From: Fibrobacterota bacterium | GTDB lineage: Bacteria; Fibrobacterota; Fibrobacteria; UBA5070 | Direction: 5' to 3' | NCBI GenBank assembly: GCA_016715065.1 | Contig: JADKBN010000002.1 | Span: forward strand, 744,001 to 808,000 | DNA length: 64,000 nt | In this document: positions 17,753 to 27,247 of the stretch, piece after piece | Layout: each line of letters starts with the position of its first letter | Position numbering within the stretch: position 1 is the first letter of the stretch | Made by a program: the position numbers and the translations under genes | The notes under the pieces: generated by a model | Told to the model about the DNA's origin: nothing | Databases searched by the model: none | The model's input: only the letters and a program-made list of their open reading frames with translations

Positions 17753-18984
17753 GCGTGTTCTCCCCCGAGGAGATCGCCGCGATCCGCGGCAGGTTCCCGA
17801 TCCTTTCCCGGGTCGTGAACGACAAGCCCTTGGCCTACCTGGACAGCGCGGCTTCCTCGCAGGTGCCGGAACAGGTGATCGAGGCCATGGCGACCTTCCA
17901 GCGGACCACCCGCGCCAACGTCCATCGAGGCGTTCACCGGCTTTCCCAGGAAGCCACCGAGGTCCACGAGGGCCTGCGCGACCGCATCCAGCGCCTGCTG
18001 GGCGCCTCGCGCCGCGAGGAGGTCATCTTCGTGCGCGGGACCACCGAGGCGATCAACCTGGTGGCCTGGACCTTCGGCAGACAAAAATTGAATGCGCTCG
18101 ACGTGGTGTTGGCTGGAGAGCTCGAGCACCACGCCAACCTCGTGCCCTGGCAGATCGTCGCCGCCGAGCGCGGCGCCCGCGTGGAGAAGATCCCCGCGCT
18201 GGACGATGGCACCTTGGACTTCGAGGCCTACGAGCGGTTGCTGGACTCCCTTCCGGTGAAGATCGTGGCCATCCAGCACGTTTCCAACGCGTTGGGAACC
18301 ATCCACCCTGTGGAACGCTTCGTGCAGGCGGCCAAGCGGCGCGGCGTGGCGACCCTCGTGGACGGGGCGCAGTCGGTGCCCCACATGCGCCTGGACGTGC
18401 AGGCCCTGGGTTGCGACTTTCTCGCCTTTTCCGCCCACAAGATGTACGGGCCCACCGGTTTGGGGTTCCTGTACGGACGCTACGAGCTGCTGGAATCCAT
18501 GCCCCCCTGGCAGGGCGGCGGCGACATGATCGACAAGGTGTCGTTTTCCGGCACCACCTTCCACGAGCCCCCTTGGCGCTTCGAGGCGGGAACCCCGCAC
18601 TACGTGGCTCCCTCCGGCATGAACGCCGCCTTGGATTTTGTGGAGGAGATCGGGATGGAGCGCATTGCCGCGCGCGAGCATGAACTGCTCGAATACGCCC
18701 AGACACGGCTTCGCGAGATCGAGGGGCTGCGCATCCTCGGGTCGGCGCCGCACAAGGCGGGTGTGGTATCGTTCGTGCTGGAGGGCGTCCACCACTACGA
18801 CGCGGGGCTGTTCCTGGACCAGATGGGCATCGCGGTGCGCACCGGGCACCATTGCGCCCAGCCGGCCATGGAGCGCTACGGCGTGACTGGCACCATCCGA
18901 GCGTCGTTCGCCGTGTTCAACACCGAATCCGAGATCGACCGGCTGGTCGCCGGGGTGATCCGCTTGCAGAAAGTCTTCCAATGA
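17749..18984 (+). CDS. sufS: Cysteine desulfurase SufS
   Basis: 411 residues from a GTG that overlaps the sufD stop (GTGA at 17749-17752). It is a fold-type I PLP enzyme: the PLP lysine is K231 in FSAHKMYGPTG and the catalytic cysteine is C369 in TGHHCAQP, both where group II desulfurases have them. It removes sulfur from L-cysteine as an enzyme persulfide and passes it to SufE, encoded by the next gene. Other family marks are LDSAASSQVP near the start, FVRGTTEAINLVA and the ELEHHANLVPW segment. Confidence 0.96.
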   Translation: MSVFSPEEIAAIRGRFPILSRVVNDKPLAYLDSAASSQVPEQVIEAMATFQRTTRANVHRGVHRLSQEATEVHEGLRDRIQRLLGASRREEVIFVRGTTEAINLVAWTFGRQKLNALDVVLAGELEHHANLVPWQIVAAERGARVEKIPALDDGTLDFEAYERLLDSLPVKIVAIQHVSNALGTIHPVERFVQAAKRRGVATLVDGAQSVPHMRLDVQALGCDFLAFSAHKMYGPTGLGFLYGRYELLESMPPWQGGGDMIDKVSFSGTTFHEPPWRFEAGTPHYVAPSGMNAALDFVEEIGMERIAAREHELLEYAQTRLREIEGLRILGSAPHKAGVVSFVLEGVHHYDAGLFLDQMGIAVRTGHHCAQPAMERYGVTGTIRASFAVFNTESEIDRLVAGVIRLQKVFQ

Positions 18985-19424
18985 TCACTCCTGACACCAT
19001 CGCCGAGCGCGAGACGGAAATTGTCGAAGAGTTCGCCATGTTCGACGAGTGGCTGGACAAGTACGAGCACATCATCGAGCTGGGCAAAGGGCTGGCCGTG
19101 CTGGCCCCCGAGTTGCACGCCGACGAATGGAAGGTCAAGGGCTGCCAGAGCCAAGTCTGGTTGCATCCCGTGCGCGAAGGCGATGCCCTCGTGTTCCAGG
19201 CCGATTCGGACGCGGCCATCACCAAGGGGCTTGTCGCCCTGATGGTGCGGGTCCTTTCCGGCCAGCCCGCCCGCGCCATCGCGCAGGCTCCTTTGGCGTT
19301 CCTGGATCGCATCGGGTTGCACGAGCATCTCTCGCCCACCCGTTCCAACGGATTGGCCAGCATGGTCAAGCAGATGAAGCTCTACGCGGGCGCGATCGCC
19401 GCCCAGGAGGCCTCACATGGATGA
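18981..19424 (+). CDS. sufE: Sulfur transfer protein SufE
   Basis: 147 residues; the ATG overlaps the sufS stop (ATGA at 18981-18984). The sulfur-accepting cysteine is C55 in VKGCQSQVWL, the family motif. The C-terminal FLDRIGLHEHLSPTRSNGLASM is also typical. SufE takes persulfide sulfur from SufS C369 and hands it to the scaffold. Its placement directly behind sufS and the normal length make the call firm. Confidence 0.95.
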   Translation: MITPDTIAERETEIVEEFAMFDEWLDKYEHIIELGKGLAVLAPELHADEWKVKGCQSQVWLHPVREGDALVFQADSDAAITKGLVALMVRVLSGQPARAIAQAPLAFLDRIGLHEHLSPTRSNGLASMVKQMKLYAGAIAAQEASHG

Positions 19425-19737
19425 AGATGCCGAACGGGAAGCGCTGTACCAAAAAGCCGTGGATGCGATGCGGTCCGTGAAGGACCCTGAAATCCCGGTC
19501 AACATCTACGACCTCGGCCTGATCTACGAGATCGACGTGCAGCCCTTCGGAGTGGTGGGCGTTCGCATGACCCTCACGGCTCCCGCCTGCCCGGTGGCCG
19601 ACTCGATTGTGGCCGAAGTCCAGGACAAGCTCAACGCCATTCCGGAAGTCTCCGGCGCCTACGTGGAACTGGTCTGGGAGCCCGCCTGGACCAAGGAGCG
19701 CATGTCCGAAGAGGCACGGTTGGAGCTGAATCTCTGA
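19417..19737 (+). CDS. sufT: SufT-type MIP18/DUF59 Fe-S maturation protein
   Basis: 106 residues, overlapping sufE by 8 bases. It has the MIP18/PaaD-like fold with KDPEIPVNIYDLGLIYEI and the reactive-cysteine segment TLTAPACPVADSIV. Proteins of this family act late, in passing Fe-S clusters to target proteins, and often close suf operons, as here. The C-terminal VELVWEPAWTKERMSEEAR is the usual ending. Confidence 0.92.
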   Translation: MDEDAEREALYQKAVDAMRSVKDPEIPVNIYDLGLIYEIDVQPFGVVGVRMTLTAPACPVADSIVAEVQDKLNAIPEVSGAYVELVWEPAWTKERMSEEARLELNL

Positions 19738-19774
19738 GGCGAGTAGACCGCGGGCTTGTTTGCGAGGCTACGCA

Positions 19775-21133
19775 TCAAAGGCCAGGTTCGCTCGCCTCGT
19801 GTTTCACTCGCTCGGAACGACGGAGCTTGGTCAGGTAGTCAAGCCGGACGGTCAACAAACCGAATCCACAGCTGTAAGGGCTGATCGGCGAGTAAGTGAC
19901 ATCGAGTCCGGGCAGATTCCAGATGTAATCGCGATCCTCGTCGACCACGGCTCCGGTCTGCTGATTGACACACCGAGTGGTCTCCTTGGCACGGCGGAAG
20001 TTGCTGCCATATTTTGCGATCAACTGCTTTTCCACCTTGGCGGAAAAGTCGCCGTTGGGTGAAACGCTCAGGCCGAGGACCATTCCGTCCTTCACCTCAA
20101 GGCGAGCAATGCACAAGCCCTTGAGTTGGAGCCAATCGGGGCAACTGCTGTTGGCGATTTTGACGGCGACGACCGGGACTGGGGATATTGGCTCGCCGCG
20201 CGCGAGCTGCACCGCCTCGAGCATGCCCAGGCTCGACCTGGCGATCGGGTCACCTAGGCAGGTTTGTGCCGAGCCCTGGAACTCTCCCTGGAAGGTGCCG
20301 AGTGGATCCTTCAACATGGCCATGGCCAAGTCGAAACCGGCCGAATTGTTGGACCCGGTCCCACCGTCGCACTGCGGCAAGTTGAGTGGTTCGCCGATCT
20401 CGATCCCCAGCACCCTGCGATCGACTCCGTCCACTTTGTCGGCTTGGATCCTTCTTTCCATGTCTTCCAATTTCAACCGTTTCGCCTCGCGTTCGCGGCG
20501 TTCCGCCTGATAGACATCATCTGCGGCCTTCGCCTCCTGGAAGCCTTGGGTCCATGTGTAGGCTTGGACGGCCTTGGCGGGGAGAACATCCGAGAGCACC
20601 TCGACATGGTATGCCATCCCTCGATTGAAGGCGCTCTGGATCTCGGCCTCATCCAAATCCGTGCGTCCACCGAAGTATTGGTTTTGCATGGACATCACGG
20701 TATCGGCCACTCCGAACATGACTCGATCGGTTGTAAAGCCGCAACGGAAGCTGATGTACTCGGCCAAGATCCTACGCGCGATCCGATCGCGGAACACGGA
20801 CTGTTCGGGATCCGCGACGCGCGTCCTTTCCTTGATTTCGGCAACGGAAGGAAGCTCCAGCATCCATGGCTCGACCGGAGGCTTGGAGGGTTGGGCAACT
20901 TGGCGCACGACCTGGATTTGTTGAACCGGTTGTGCGACAACGGCATTGGTCCTTTTCGCGGGCGCCATCCGTCTGGTCGTAGTCTTTCGAGTGGCGACTT
21001 GTTCCGGTTCCGAGCTGGAACGGTAGACCTTGTCGCCGATCCTCATCTCGTGCTGATAGTGGATCAAACCGCAACCACTCAGGAAGAAGGTTCCGAGCAT
21101 CGCAAGAGACGACAAAATCTGGCGACGAATCAT
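19775..21133 (-). CDS. Putative lipoprotein of unknown function
   Basis: 452 residues. A lipoprotein signal peptide ends at C21 (FFLSGC), so the protein should be membrane anchored. Residues 45-90 are rich in Gln, Thr, Lys and Pro and look like a linker. The rest is a mixed fold with a helical charged stretch (YQAERREREAKRLKLEDMERR, about 225-250) and a beta-rich C-terminal third with several Cys (SSCPDWLQLKGLCIARL, RCVNQQTG, YSCGFGLLTV) that may form disulfides. It lies 40 bases downstream of the GLUG-repeat protein on the same strand and may be co-transcribed with it. I do not recognise a family. Confidence 0.7.
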   Translation of the reverse strand: MIRRQILSSLAMLGTFFLSGCGLIHYQHEMRIGDKVYRSSSEPEQVATRKTTTRRMAPAKRTNAVVAQPVQQIQVVRQVAQPSKPPVEPWMLELPSVAEIKERTRVADPEQSVFRDRIARRILAEYISFRCGFTTDRVMFGVADTVMSMQNQYFGGRTDLDEAEIQSAFNRGMAYHVEVLSDVLPAKAVQAYTWTQGFQEAKAADDVYQAERREREAKRLKLEDMERRIQADKVDGVDRRVLGIEIGEPLNLPQCDGGTGSNNSAGFDLAMAMLKDPLGTFQGEFQGSAQTCLGDPIARSSLGMLEAVQLARGEPISPVPVVAVKIANSSCPDWLQLKGLCIARLEVKDGMVLGLSVSPNGDFSAKVEKQLIAKYGSNFRRAKETTRCVNQQTGAVVDEDRDYIWNLPGLDVTYSPISPYSCGFGLLTVRLDYLTKLRRSERVKHEASEPGL

Positions 21134-21173
21134 TCTATCTCACTCCCTGCAAATCTCGAATGCAATGGTTTTT

Positions 21174-23063
21174 TTAAAACGACCCCAACGCAAGCGCCGT
21201 CGTCATGGTTTCCGTTCGGACCTGCACGAACAGCAGTCTGCGGCTCCTCGGCAAGTTGAGGTCATGGGTGCCTGCGGCGAACCGGGACTCGGGCAGGATC
21301 ACTCGCCCCTGGAGGTCCACTACACGCACCTGGGCTGGCTCCTCCAACTTCAATGTGACTGCCGGACCCATCCGTTGCAGAGAGGGGCCTTTACTTACCC
21401 ATGGCTTGTGGGTGATCTCGATGTATTCCGGACCAGTGGCGTTGACCATCCCCCGCAGAGCCGGGAAAGAATTGGGAAGCATCATCCAAGCGGAATCCTC
21501 CGCGAAGCTGAATCCTGCGAAATTGGAAGAATCCATCATTTGTGCGGTTGTAAGGCCTAATGCAATCGAGTGGGTCGAATATAAAGATGGGCTGGTCCGA
21601 GCAATATTTGAGCTCGGACCTCCGTTTTGATTGTTCCAGTACAAATTCCACGATTTGTCACTCATTAGGTACGTATCGTACGCGCCCCCAATTTGGCCAC
21701 GAATGCTGTTTGTCGTTCCGCCGATCGAGATCAGCGAATAGCATTTTCGAATTGTCCCGTTGATTTCGCCCACCAGTCCTCCAATGCGCGAGGAGTCTCC
21801 TGAAGTAACTGTCCCCAAGGCATAGCAGTTTTCGATGATTCCAGCACTACCGCCAGCAAGTCCTCCCACAACAGAGTTTGTGCCAGCTGAGATCTGAATA
21901 TTGGCATAACTTCTTTCGATATCTCCTGATCTTCCTATGATCCCTCCTGCCTTCGAATTTTTATCGCAAGTAATAATTCCAGTAGCAATGCTTGAAGAAA
22001 TTTTTCCGGAACCAGATCCAGAAATGCCCCCAACAGATGATGACTTTCCTCCAGTTACCTTGATTGATGCTATGCAGCGACTGATAGGTCCATAATTGCT
22101 TCCTGAAATCCCTCCAATGCTGGATCCGGAATCTCCGAATAGCTCACCTGTTGTCGCGCAGGAGTCCATGATTGAAATTCCACTCCCTGATATTCCGCCA
22201 ATCATTGACGAAACGCCGCCTTTGATTGTGCCGAAAAATGAGGATGAGTCTACTTTTTGGGCTTGATATGCTGCTATCCCACCCACTGTTGACTTATTTC
22301 CGCTGGAGACCAAACCGGAAGAATGGCAGCTGTGAATTAAACCTGTGGACCAACCCGCAATACCGCCTGTCAATGATGAATCGGGTCCAATCACGGTGTC
22401 GGAGGTGGAGCAAAAGCGAATTGTCCCAGTAGAGGTGCCAGCCACACCACCCATCCTGAATTCACGAGGCATTTTCGATTGGTAGATCTGGTTCACGCTG
22501 ATTCGTCCACCAGTGATTGTGCAAGAATCAATGGTTCCATTAGACAATCCTGCGATTAATCCCGCGTGGGTAATACCCGCTCCACCTGATCCCAGGCCGA
22601 CCTCGACATAGGCATCAATCAGCTTTAATTGATGGATTTTTCCGCGAGTACGTCCGAACAATCCGACTCCATCGTGAATTTGTGATGAAGCTTTGATGAA
22701 TAGATTGGAGATCGAATGGCGATTGCCGTTGAAGTCTCCAGAAAAATCGCCCACCCTGGTGCTGTCGCCGATAGGTGCGAAACCTTTGCCTCCGTTCTCA
22801 CCTTTGGAAGCCGCGGCATCGATGTCGGCACTGAGGAGATAGGACGAATAGGGATCGCATCCATCCTTTGCGCTCAATTGCTTCAGGTCGGAGTAGGTTC
22901 CTACCAAGTACGGGCTGGCGGCGGTTCCGGCCCCGCTCAGGGTGCACTCGGCACCGGCTAGGTTGGGGAATATAAGGACTCCTCCAGCCATGGCAAGCGC
23001 AGACAGTTTATGTCTGAGGAAGACGCGCTTGGCTTCGTAGCCGACGGATTTCGAGCTGGTCAT
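21174..23063 (-). CDS. GLUG-repeat surface protein with T9SS-like C-terminal tail
   Basis: 629 residues. A signal peptide (hydrophobic ALAMAGGVLIFPNLAGA) ends near residue 38. The body has about ten repeats of the GLUG type, each with a core like VGGIAGSSTGTIRNCYS; examples are GGIAGWSTGLIHSCHSSG, GGISGSGSGKISSSIATG and GGLVGEINGTIRKCYS. They build a beta-helix of the kind found in bacterial surface adhesins. The last 65 residues (VTLKLEEPAQVRVVDLQGRV... then a strand-rich end) resemble the C-terminal sorting domains of type IX secretion substrates. DNA of the repeat section is clearly richer in A+T than its neighbours. The ligand is unknown; adhesion to surfaces or plant fibre is an inference. 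Confidence 0.8.
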   Translation of the reverse strand: MTSSKSVGYEAKRVFLRHKLSALAMAGGVLIFPNLAGAECTLSGAGTAASPYLVGTYSDLKQLSAKDGCDPYSSYLLSADIDAAASKGENGGKGFAPIGDSTRVGDFSGDFNGNRHSISNLFIKASSQIHDGVGLFGRTRGKIHQLKLIDAYVEVGLGSGGAGITHAGLIAGLSNGTIDSCTITGGRISVNQIYQSKMPREFRMGGVAGTSTGTIRFCSTSDTVIGPDSSLTGGIAGWSTGLIHSCHSSGLVSSGNKSTVGGIAAYQAQKVDSSSFFGTIKGGVSSMIGGISGSGISIMDSCATTGELFGDSGSSIGGISGSNYGPISRCIASIKVTGGKSSSVGGISGSGSGKISSSIATGIITCDKNSKAGGIIGRSGDIERSYANIQISAGTNSVVGGLAGGSAGIIENCYALGTVTSGDSSRIGGLVGEINGTIRKCYSLISIGGTTNSIRGQIGGAYDTYLMSDKSWNLYWNNQNGGPSSNIARTSPSLYSTHSIALGLTTAQMMDSSNFAGFSFAEDSAWMMLPNSFPALRGMVNATGPEYIEITHKPWVSKGPSLQRMGPAVTLKLEEPAQVRVVDLQGRVILPESRFAAGTHDLNLPRSRRLLFVQVRTETMTTALALGSF

Positions 23064-23568
23064 CTCGGGTCTTTCTGCACTGTGAAAAAACGATAAAATG
23101 GTCGATTATGAGCGGAAAGTAGTTCGCTTCGTGTTCATTCGATTCTGTTTCAATATTTCATTTTCGTTTTGCATGGAACGCAACACTCATGCCTTTTCAC
23201 AATCGAAGTCTTTGTGACATTTTGATTCCAATCGGACATTAACTTGTCATCAACCTCGCGAGGAATTGTCGCTAAATCGATCAAGCTAAAATGATGTCTT
23301 TTGACTTGGGCAACGGTTTCGTGATGGAGCCGGGGCAGCCTAGCGATTGGCCTCCGTTGGTGGCATATCGCCATGCCAGAGTATCTCAACCTCATCCCTT
23401 GGGCGGAAGACGAGGCAGGCGGAGTGGCCCTGGAAAAGTGGCGCTCTCTCGACTCGCCGTTCAAGGGAGAGGTCTGTGTCATCAACGGGGCCGTGATCTT
23501 GAATTTCGCGCTGACCTATCTTTCCCTCTTTCGCTGTCCACCCAGTCTCCAACGAGGATCCAACGCTG
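23064..23568. other. 505-bp gene-free stretch upstream of argG
   Basis: No convincing gene is present: short frames on both strands lack ribosome sites and protein-like composition. The left 250 bases are A+T-rich and must contain the promoter of the GLUG gene (leftward). The right part holds the argG leader. I see no clear ARG box, riboswitch or terminator hairpin. Confidence 0.5.
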
Positions 23569-24894
<1,326 letters not shown>

Positions 24895-24936
24895 TCTGGC
24901 CGGCTGCGCGGGCGCAGCCGTCCGGCGAATCGTTCC

Positions 24937-24969
24937 ACGGCCACCCGTTTGGGTGGCCGTTTTGTTTTG
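24937..24969 (+). terminator. Rho-independent terminator of argG
   Basis: Perfect 10-bp stem ACGGCCACCC / GGGTGGCCGT with loop GTTT, followed by TTTGTTTTGTT. It lies 43 bases after the argG stop. Confidence 0.88.
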
Positions 24970-24993
24970 TTCCGTATCGGTTTGCGCCCGTTC

Positions 24994-25064
24994 CGATTGT
25001 TTGCCCGGACGATTGTTTGCCCGGACGATTGTTTGCCCGGACGATTGTTTGCCCGGACGATTGT
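24994..25064. repeat. 16-bp tandem repeat, four copies plus a partial
   Basis: The unit CGATTGTTTGCCCGGA is repeated exactly at 24994, 25010, 25026 and 25042, then breaks off after CGATTGT at 25058. The copies are identical, which suggests recent expansion. There is no spacer, so this is not a CRISPR array. Confidence 0.9.
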
Positions 25065-25085
25065 AGAGACGCCCCGCCGGGGCCC

Positions 25086-25219
25086 GAACCGGGTACAACG
25101 AACCGGGTACAACGAACCGGGTACAACGAACCGGGTACAACGAACCGGGTACAACGAACCGGGTACAACGAACCGGGTACAACGAACCGGGTACAACGAA
25201 CCGGGTACAACGAACCGGG
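25086..25219. repeat. 14-bp tandem repeat, nine copies plus a partial
   Basis: The unit GAACCGGGTACAAC is repeated without change at 14-base steps from 25086 to 25211, then a partial copy GAACCGGG ends the array. Each unit contains GGGTAC. Since 14 is not a multiple of 3, frames running across it cycle through all codon phases and are not genes. It begins 21 bases after the 16-bp array. Confidence 0.92.
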
Positions 25220-25247
25220 CGCGTAACGTTTTTTGTGGCGCAACGGC

Positions 25248-25307
25248 GCCCCCTCCTCTCCCTGGTGGGATCGTATGGCCATACGATCCCACAGGTGAGG
25301 AGGGGGC
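25248..25307. repeat. Large inverted repeat upstream of ispD
   Basis: The centre (25266-25291) is a perfect 26-base palindrome with arms TGGGATCGTATGG and CCATACGATCCCA. It extends outward through imperfect arms to GCCCCCTCCT on the left and AGGAGGGGGC on the right, giving a roughly 28-bp stem with almost no loop. As DNA it could be a protein-binding or cruciform site; as RNA it would be a very stable hairpin in the ispD leader. Confidence 0.85.
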
Positions 25308-25316
25308 CCGGTCCTC

Positions 25317-25342
25317 TTTTCCCCACCACCAGTGGGGGAAAA
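25317..25342. repeat. Second hairpin (TTTTCCCCAC/GTGGGGGAAAA) before ispD
   Basis: Arms TTTTCCCCAC and GTGGGGGAAAA (one extra G) flank a six-base loop. It ends 22 bases before the ispD ATG, so it could hide or expose the ispD ribosome site. Confidence 0.65.
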
Positions 25343-25364
25343 CGATTTGCACCTTTGCGGTTCT

Positions 25365-26114
25365 ATGGCAATCGATTCTCCTGCAGATCTGGGTGTCGTT
25401 CTTCCCTGTGCGGGTTCGGGTACGCGCGTGGGCGCGCCGCGACCCAAGCAATTTTTGGAATTGGGCGGACGCCCGGTTTTCCATCGGTCGCTTTCCACGT
25501 TCCTGGGGCATCCCCGGGTGCGCAAGGTGGTGCTGGTGGTGGCTGCCCAGGAGGAAGCCCAGGTGCGCTTCGAGCTGGGCAACGGCTTCGGGAGCCTGCT
25601 GGCGTCTGGGAGGCTTGTGTTCGCGCAGGGTGGGGCGGAGCGTTGGCAATCCGTGCGAAACGGCGTGGCGGCTTTGGACAAGGATTGTCCCTTGGTGGCC
25701 ATCCACGACGTGGCTCGCCCGTTCCTGAACGCGACCGACATCGATGCGGTGGTGGCAGCCGCTACCGCGGATGGAGCCGCGACCTTGGCCATTCCCTGTC
25801 CGGACACGGTGAAGTGGGCGTCCGAGGCGATCGCGGGAACGACTCCGCTGGTGGAGCGCACCATCGATCGATCCCGGATCTGGCTCACCCAGACGCCGCA
25901 GGCCTTTCGGCGCGAGGTGTTGGACGACTGCTACATCAAGCTCGCGACTCGTCCCGATTTCACCCCCACGGACGAGGCGGGAATCGCCGAGGCGTTCGGG
26001 CATCCGGTCCGGCTGGTGCGCGGCGCGGAACGCCTGCGCAAGATCACCAGCGCCGAAGATCTCGAGTGGGCGCGCTGGATGGCCGGTCGCGTGGTGTCCG
26101 GAGTGTTGGGCTAG
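25365..26114 (+). CDS. ispD: 2-C-methyl-D-erythritol 4-phosphate cytidylyltransferase IspD
   Basis: 249 residues from the ATG at 25365; a GTG at 25332 is inside the upstream hairpin and is less likely. Nucleotide-binding motif VVLPCAGSGTRVGAPRPKQF, active-site region VAIHDVARPF, then TIDRSRIWLTQTPQAFR and TDEAGIAEAFGHPV are all IspD marks. It makes CDP-methylerythritol in the non-mevalonate isoprenoid pathway. IspF of the same pathway is about 10 kb downstream, not fused or adjacent as in many bacteria. No strong ribosome site is seen, and the leader holds repeats and hairpins. Confidence 0.94.
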   Translation: MAIDSPADLGVVLPCAGSGTRVGAPRPKQFLELGGRPVFHRSLSTFLGHPRVRKVVLVVAAQEEAQVRFELGNGFGSLLASGRLVFAQGGAERWQSVRNGVAALDKDCPLVAIHDVARPFLNATDIDAVVAAATADGAATLAIPCPDTVKWASEAIAGTTPLVERTIDRSRIWLTQTPQAFRREVLDDCYIKLATRPDFTPTDEAGIAEAFGHPVRLVRGAERLRKITSAEDLEWARWMAGRVVSGVLG

Positions 26115-26118
26115 GCGT

Positions 26119-27210
26119 TCACTCTAGATCGAGGATGCGCCAGGAGTCGTCCCAACGCACGAAGCGGATCGTCCGTGTCCGCCCGGCTGCCGCCCAGGAC
26201 AGTTCCATCACCGGGTTTCTACGTGACTCGTATTCTCGGCAGAGGTCCACGGCTCCGATCCGTTCCTCGAAGGGTATGAACGACGCGGGAAGCTTGGCTT
26301 GTCGCGAACCGGTCGAGGGGATGGATTGGAAAAGCATCGCGAGTTCCTGGAGATTGGTCTTCAGAAACCCGTCGAGGGATGCAACTTCCCGTAATGTGTC
26401 GTCGGTCCGCTTGGAGGTCTTTGCTTTCCATCCCATTCGTGGATCGAACCGCAGCGACGGGAAGAAATCGGGCTTTCCCGGACCTTGTTGCGCTAGTCGG
26501 GGGAGATTTGCCTCCAGCCATGCCTGGAAGGAGTGCTCCGTGCTCGCGATGGACAAAATGCGTCCATCAATGGTTTTCCAAGTTCTCCGCGAAGTGTCTG
26601 CCTCCGCATCGACGATCGTCGCGGAGGTCCAGTCTGGACTGAAGCCCATGGGAAGACCGAATGTGTCCACCACGACCTTTCCCGTCAGGTCGATGAGGAT
26701 CACGTTGCCGCTCCAGTAGCAGTGTTCGCCCAGCACGGCCGAATCGCGAGGCTTGCCGTGAGCGCAAACCTGTCTTCCTTCCCGAATGACCCGGGAATAT
26801 CCGCCATGGAAGGATCCGGCAGACAGATAGAGCGCAGGAATCCCTACGCGCCCTCGTGCATCGAAGAATCCCATCCGCCGGGTGGCGGGGTCCTGGAACT
26901 GGATATGCCCCTCGCGCATGCAATAGGGCATGTTTTCTCCGTCGAGGAATGCGCTGTCGAATCCGAAACGCCCGCCGTCGCGCCGGAGGAAGAACGGGGC
27001 TCCGGTGTCGATGGCGGGAACCACTTCGCGCAAGACCTGTCCACCGGTGAAAGCATTGTGGAACCGCGCGGGAAACCTCACCCTGCCCCGTGCGTCCTTG
27101 AATCCGACGAGTTCCGTGACAGGATTGGAGAAGGGGTACAGGTCTCCGGTATCCACTGGGCTTGGAGACAGGAAAAGATGGGCGAAAAGGAGCGTGGCGA
27201 TAGGCGTCAT
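26119..27210 (-). CDS. Secreted protein with WG-like repeats, paralogue A
   Basis: 363 residues with a short hydrophobic N-terminus (IATLLFAHLFLSPSP) that reads as a signal peptide. The front half has repeats of the form GFKDARGRVRFPARF and GFFDARGRVGIPALY, close to the WG/KWG repeat pattern (G-hhD-x-x-G-xhh-hP) seen in bacterial surface proteins. The back half is unfamiliar. It shares this design, SILD-like strands and the C-terminal ...RRxI.FVRxxDSWRILDLE ending with the next gene (27248-28369), so the two are tandem paralogues. The function is unknown. It converges with ispD, 4 bases apart. Confidence 0.65.
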   Translation of the reverse strand: MTPIATLLFAHLFLSPSPVDTGDLYPFSNPVTELVGFKDARGRVRFPARFHNAFTGGQVLREVVPAIDTGAPFFLRRDGGRFGFDSAFLDGENMPYCMREGHIQFQDPATRRMGFFDARGRVGIPALYLSAGSFHGGYSRVIREGRQVCAHGKPRDSAVLGEHCYWSGNVILIDLTGKVVVDTFGLPMGFSPDWTSATIVDAEADTSRRTWKTIDGRILSIASTEHSFQAWLEANLPRLAQQGPGKPDFFPSLRFDPRMGWKAKTSKRTDDTLREVASLDGFLKTNLQELAMLFQSIPSTGSRQAKLPASFIPFEERIGAVDLCREYESRRNPVMELSWAAAGRTRTIRFVRWDDSWRILDLE

Positions 27211-27247
27211 GGGTTCGATTTCCTTGCGGAGAAGCGGTGGCGGCAGG

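Noticed and set aside
19736..19799. GAGGCGAG...CTCGCCTC pair after sufT as a terminator
   Set aside because: The loop of about 48 bases is too long and no T-run follows.
23150..23485. 111-codon - strand frame in the argG upstream gap
   Set aside because: No ribosome site, no hydrophobic or domain pattern, and it crosses the expected argG leader.
25086..25219. Possible CRISPR array (regular 14-base repeats)
   Set aside because: The units touch each other with no spacers, and no cas gene is present.
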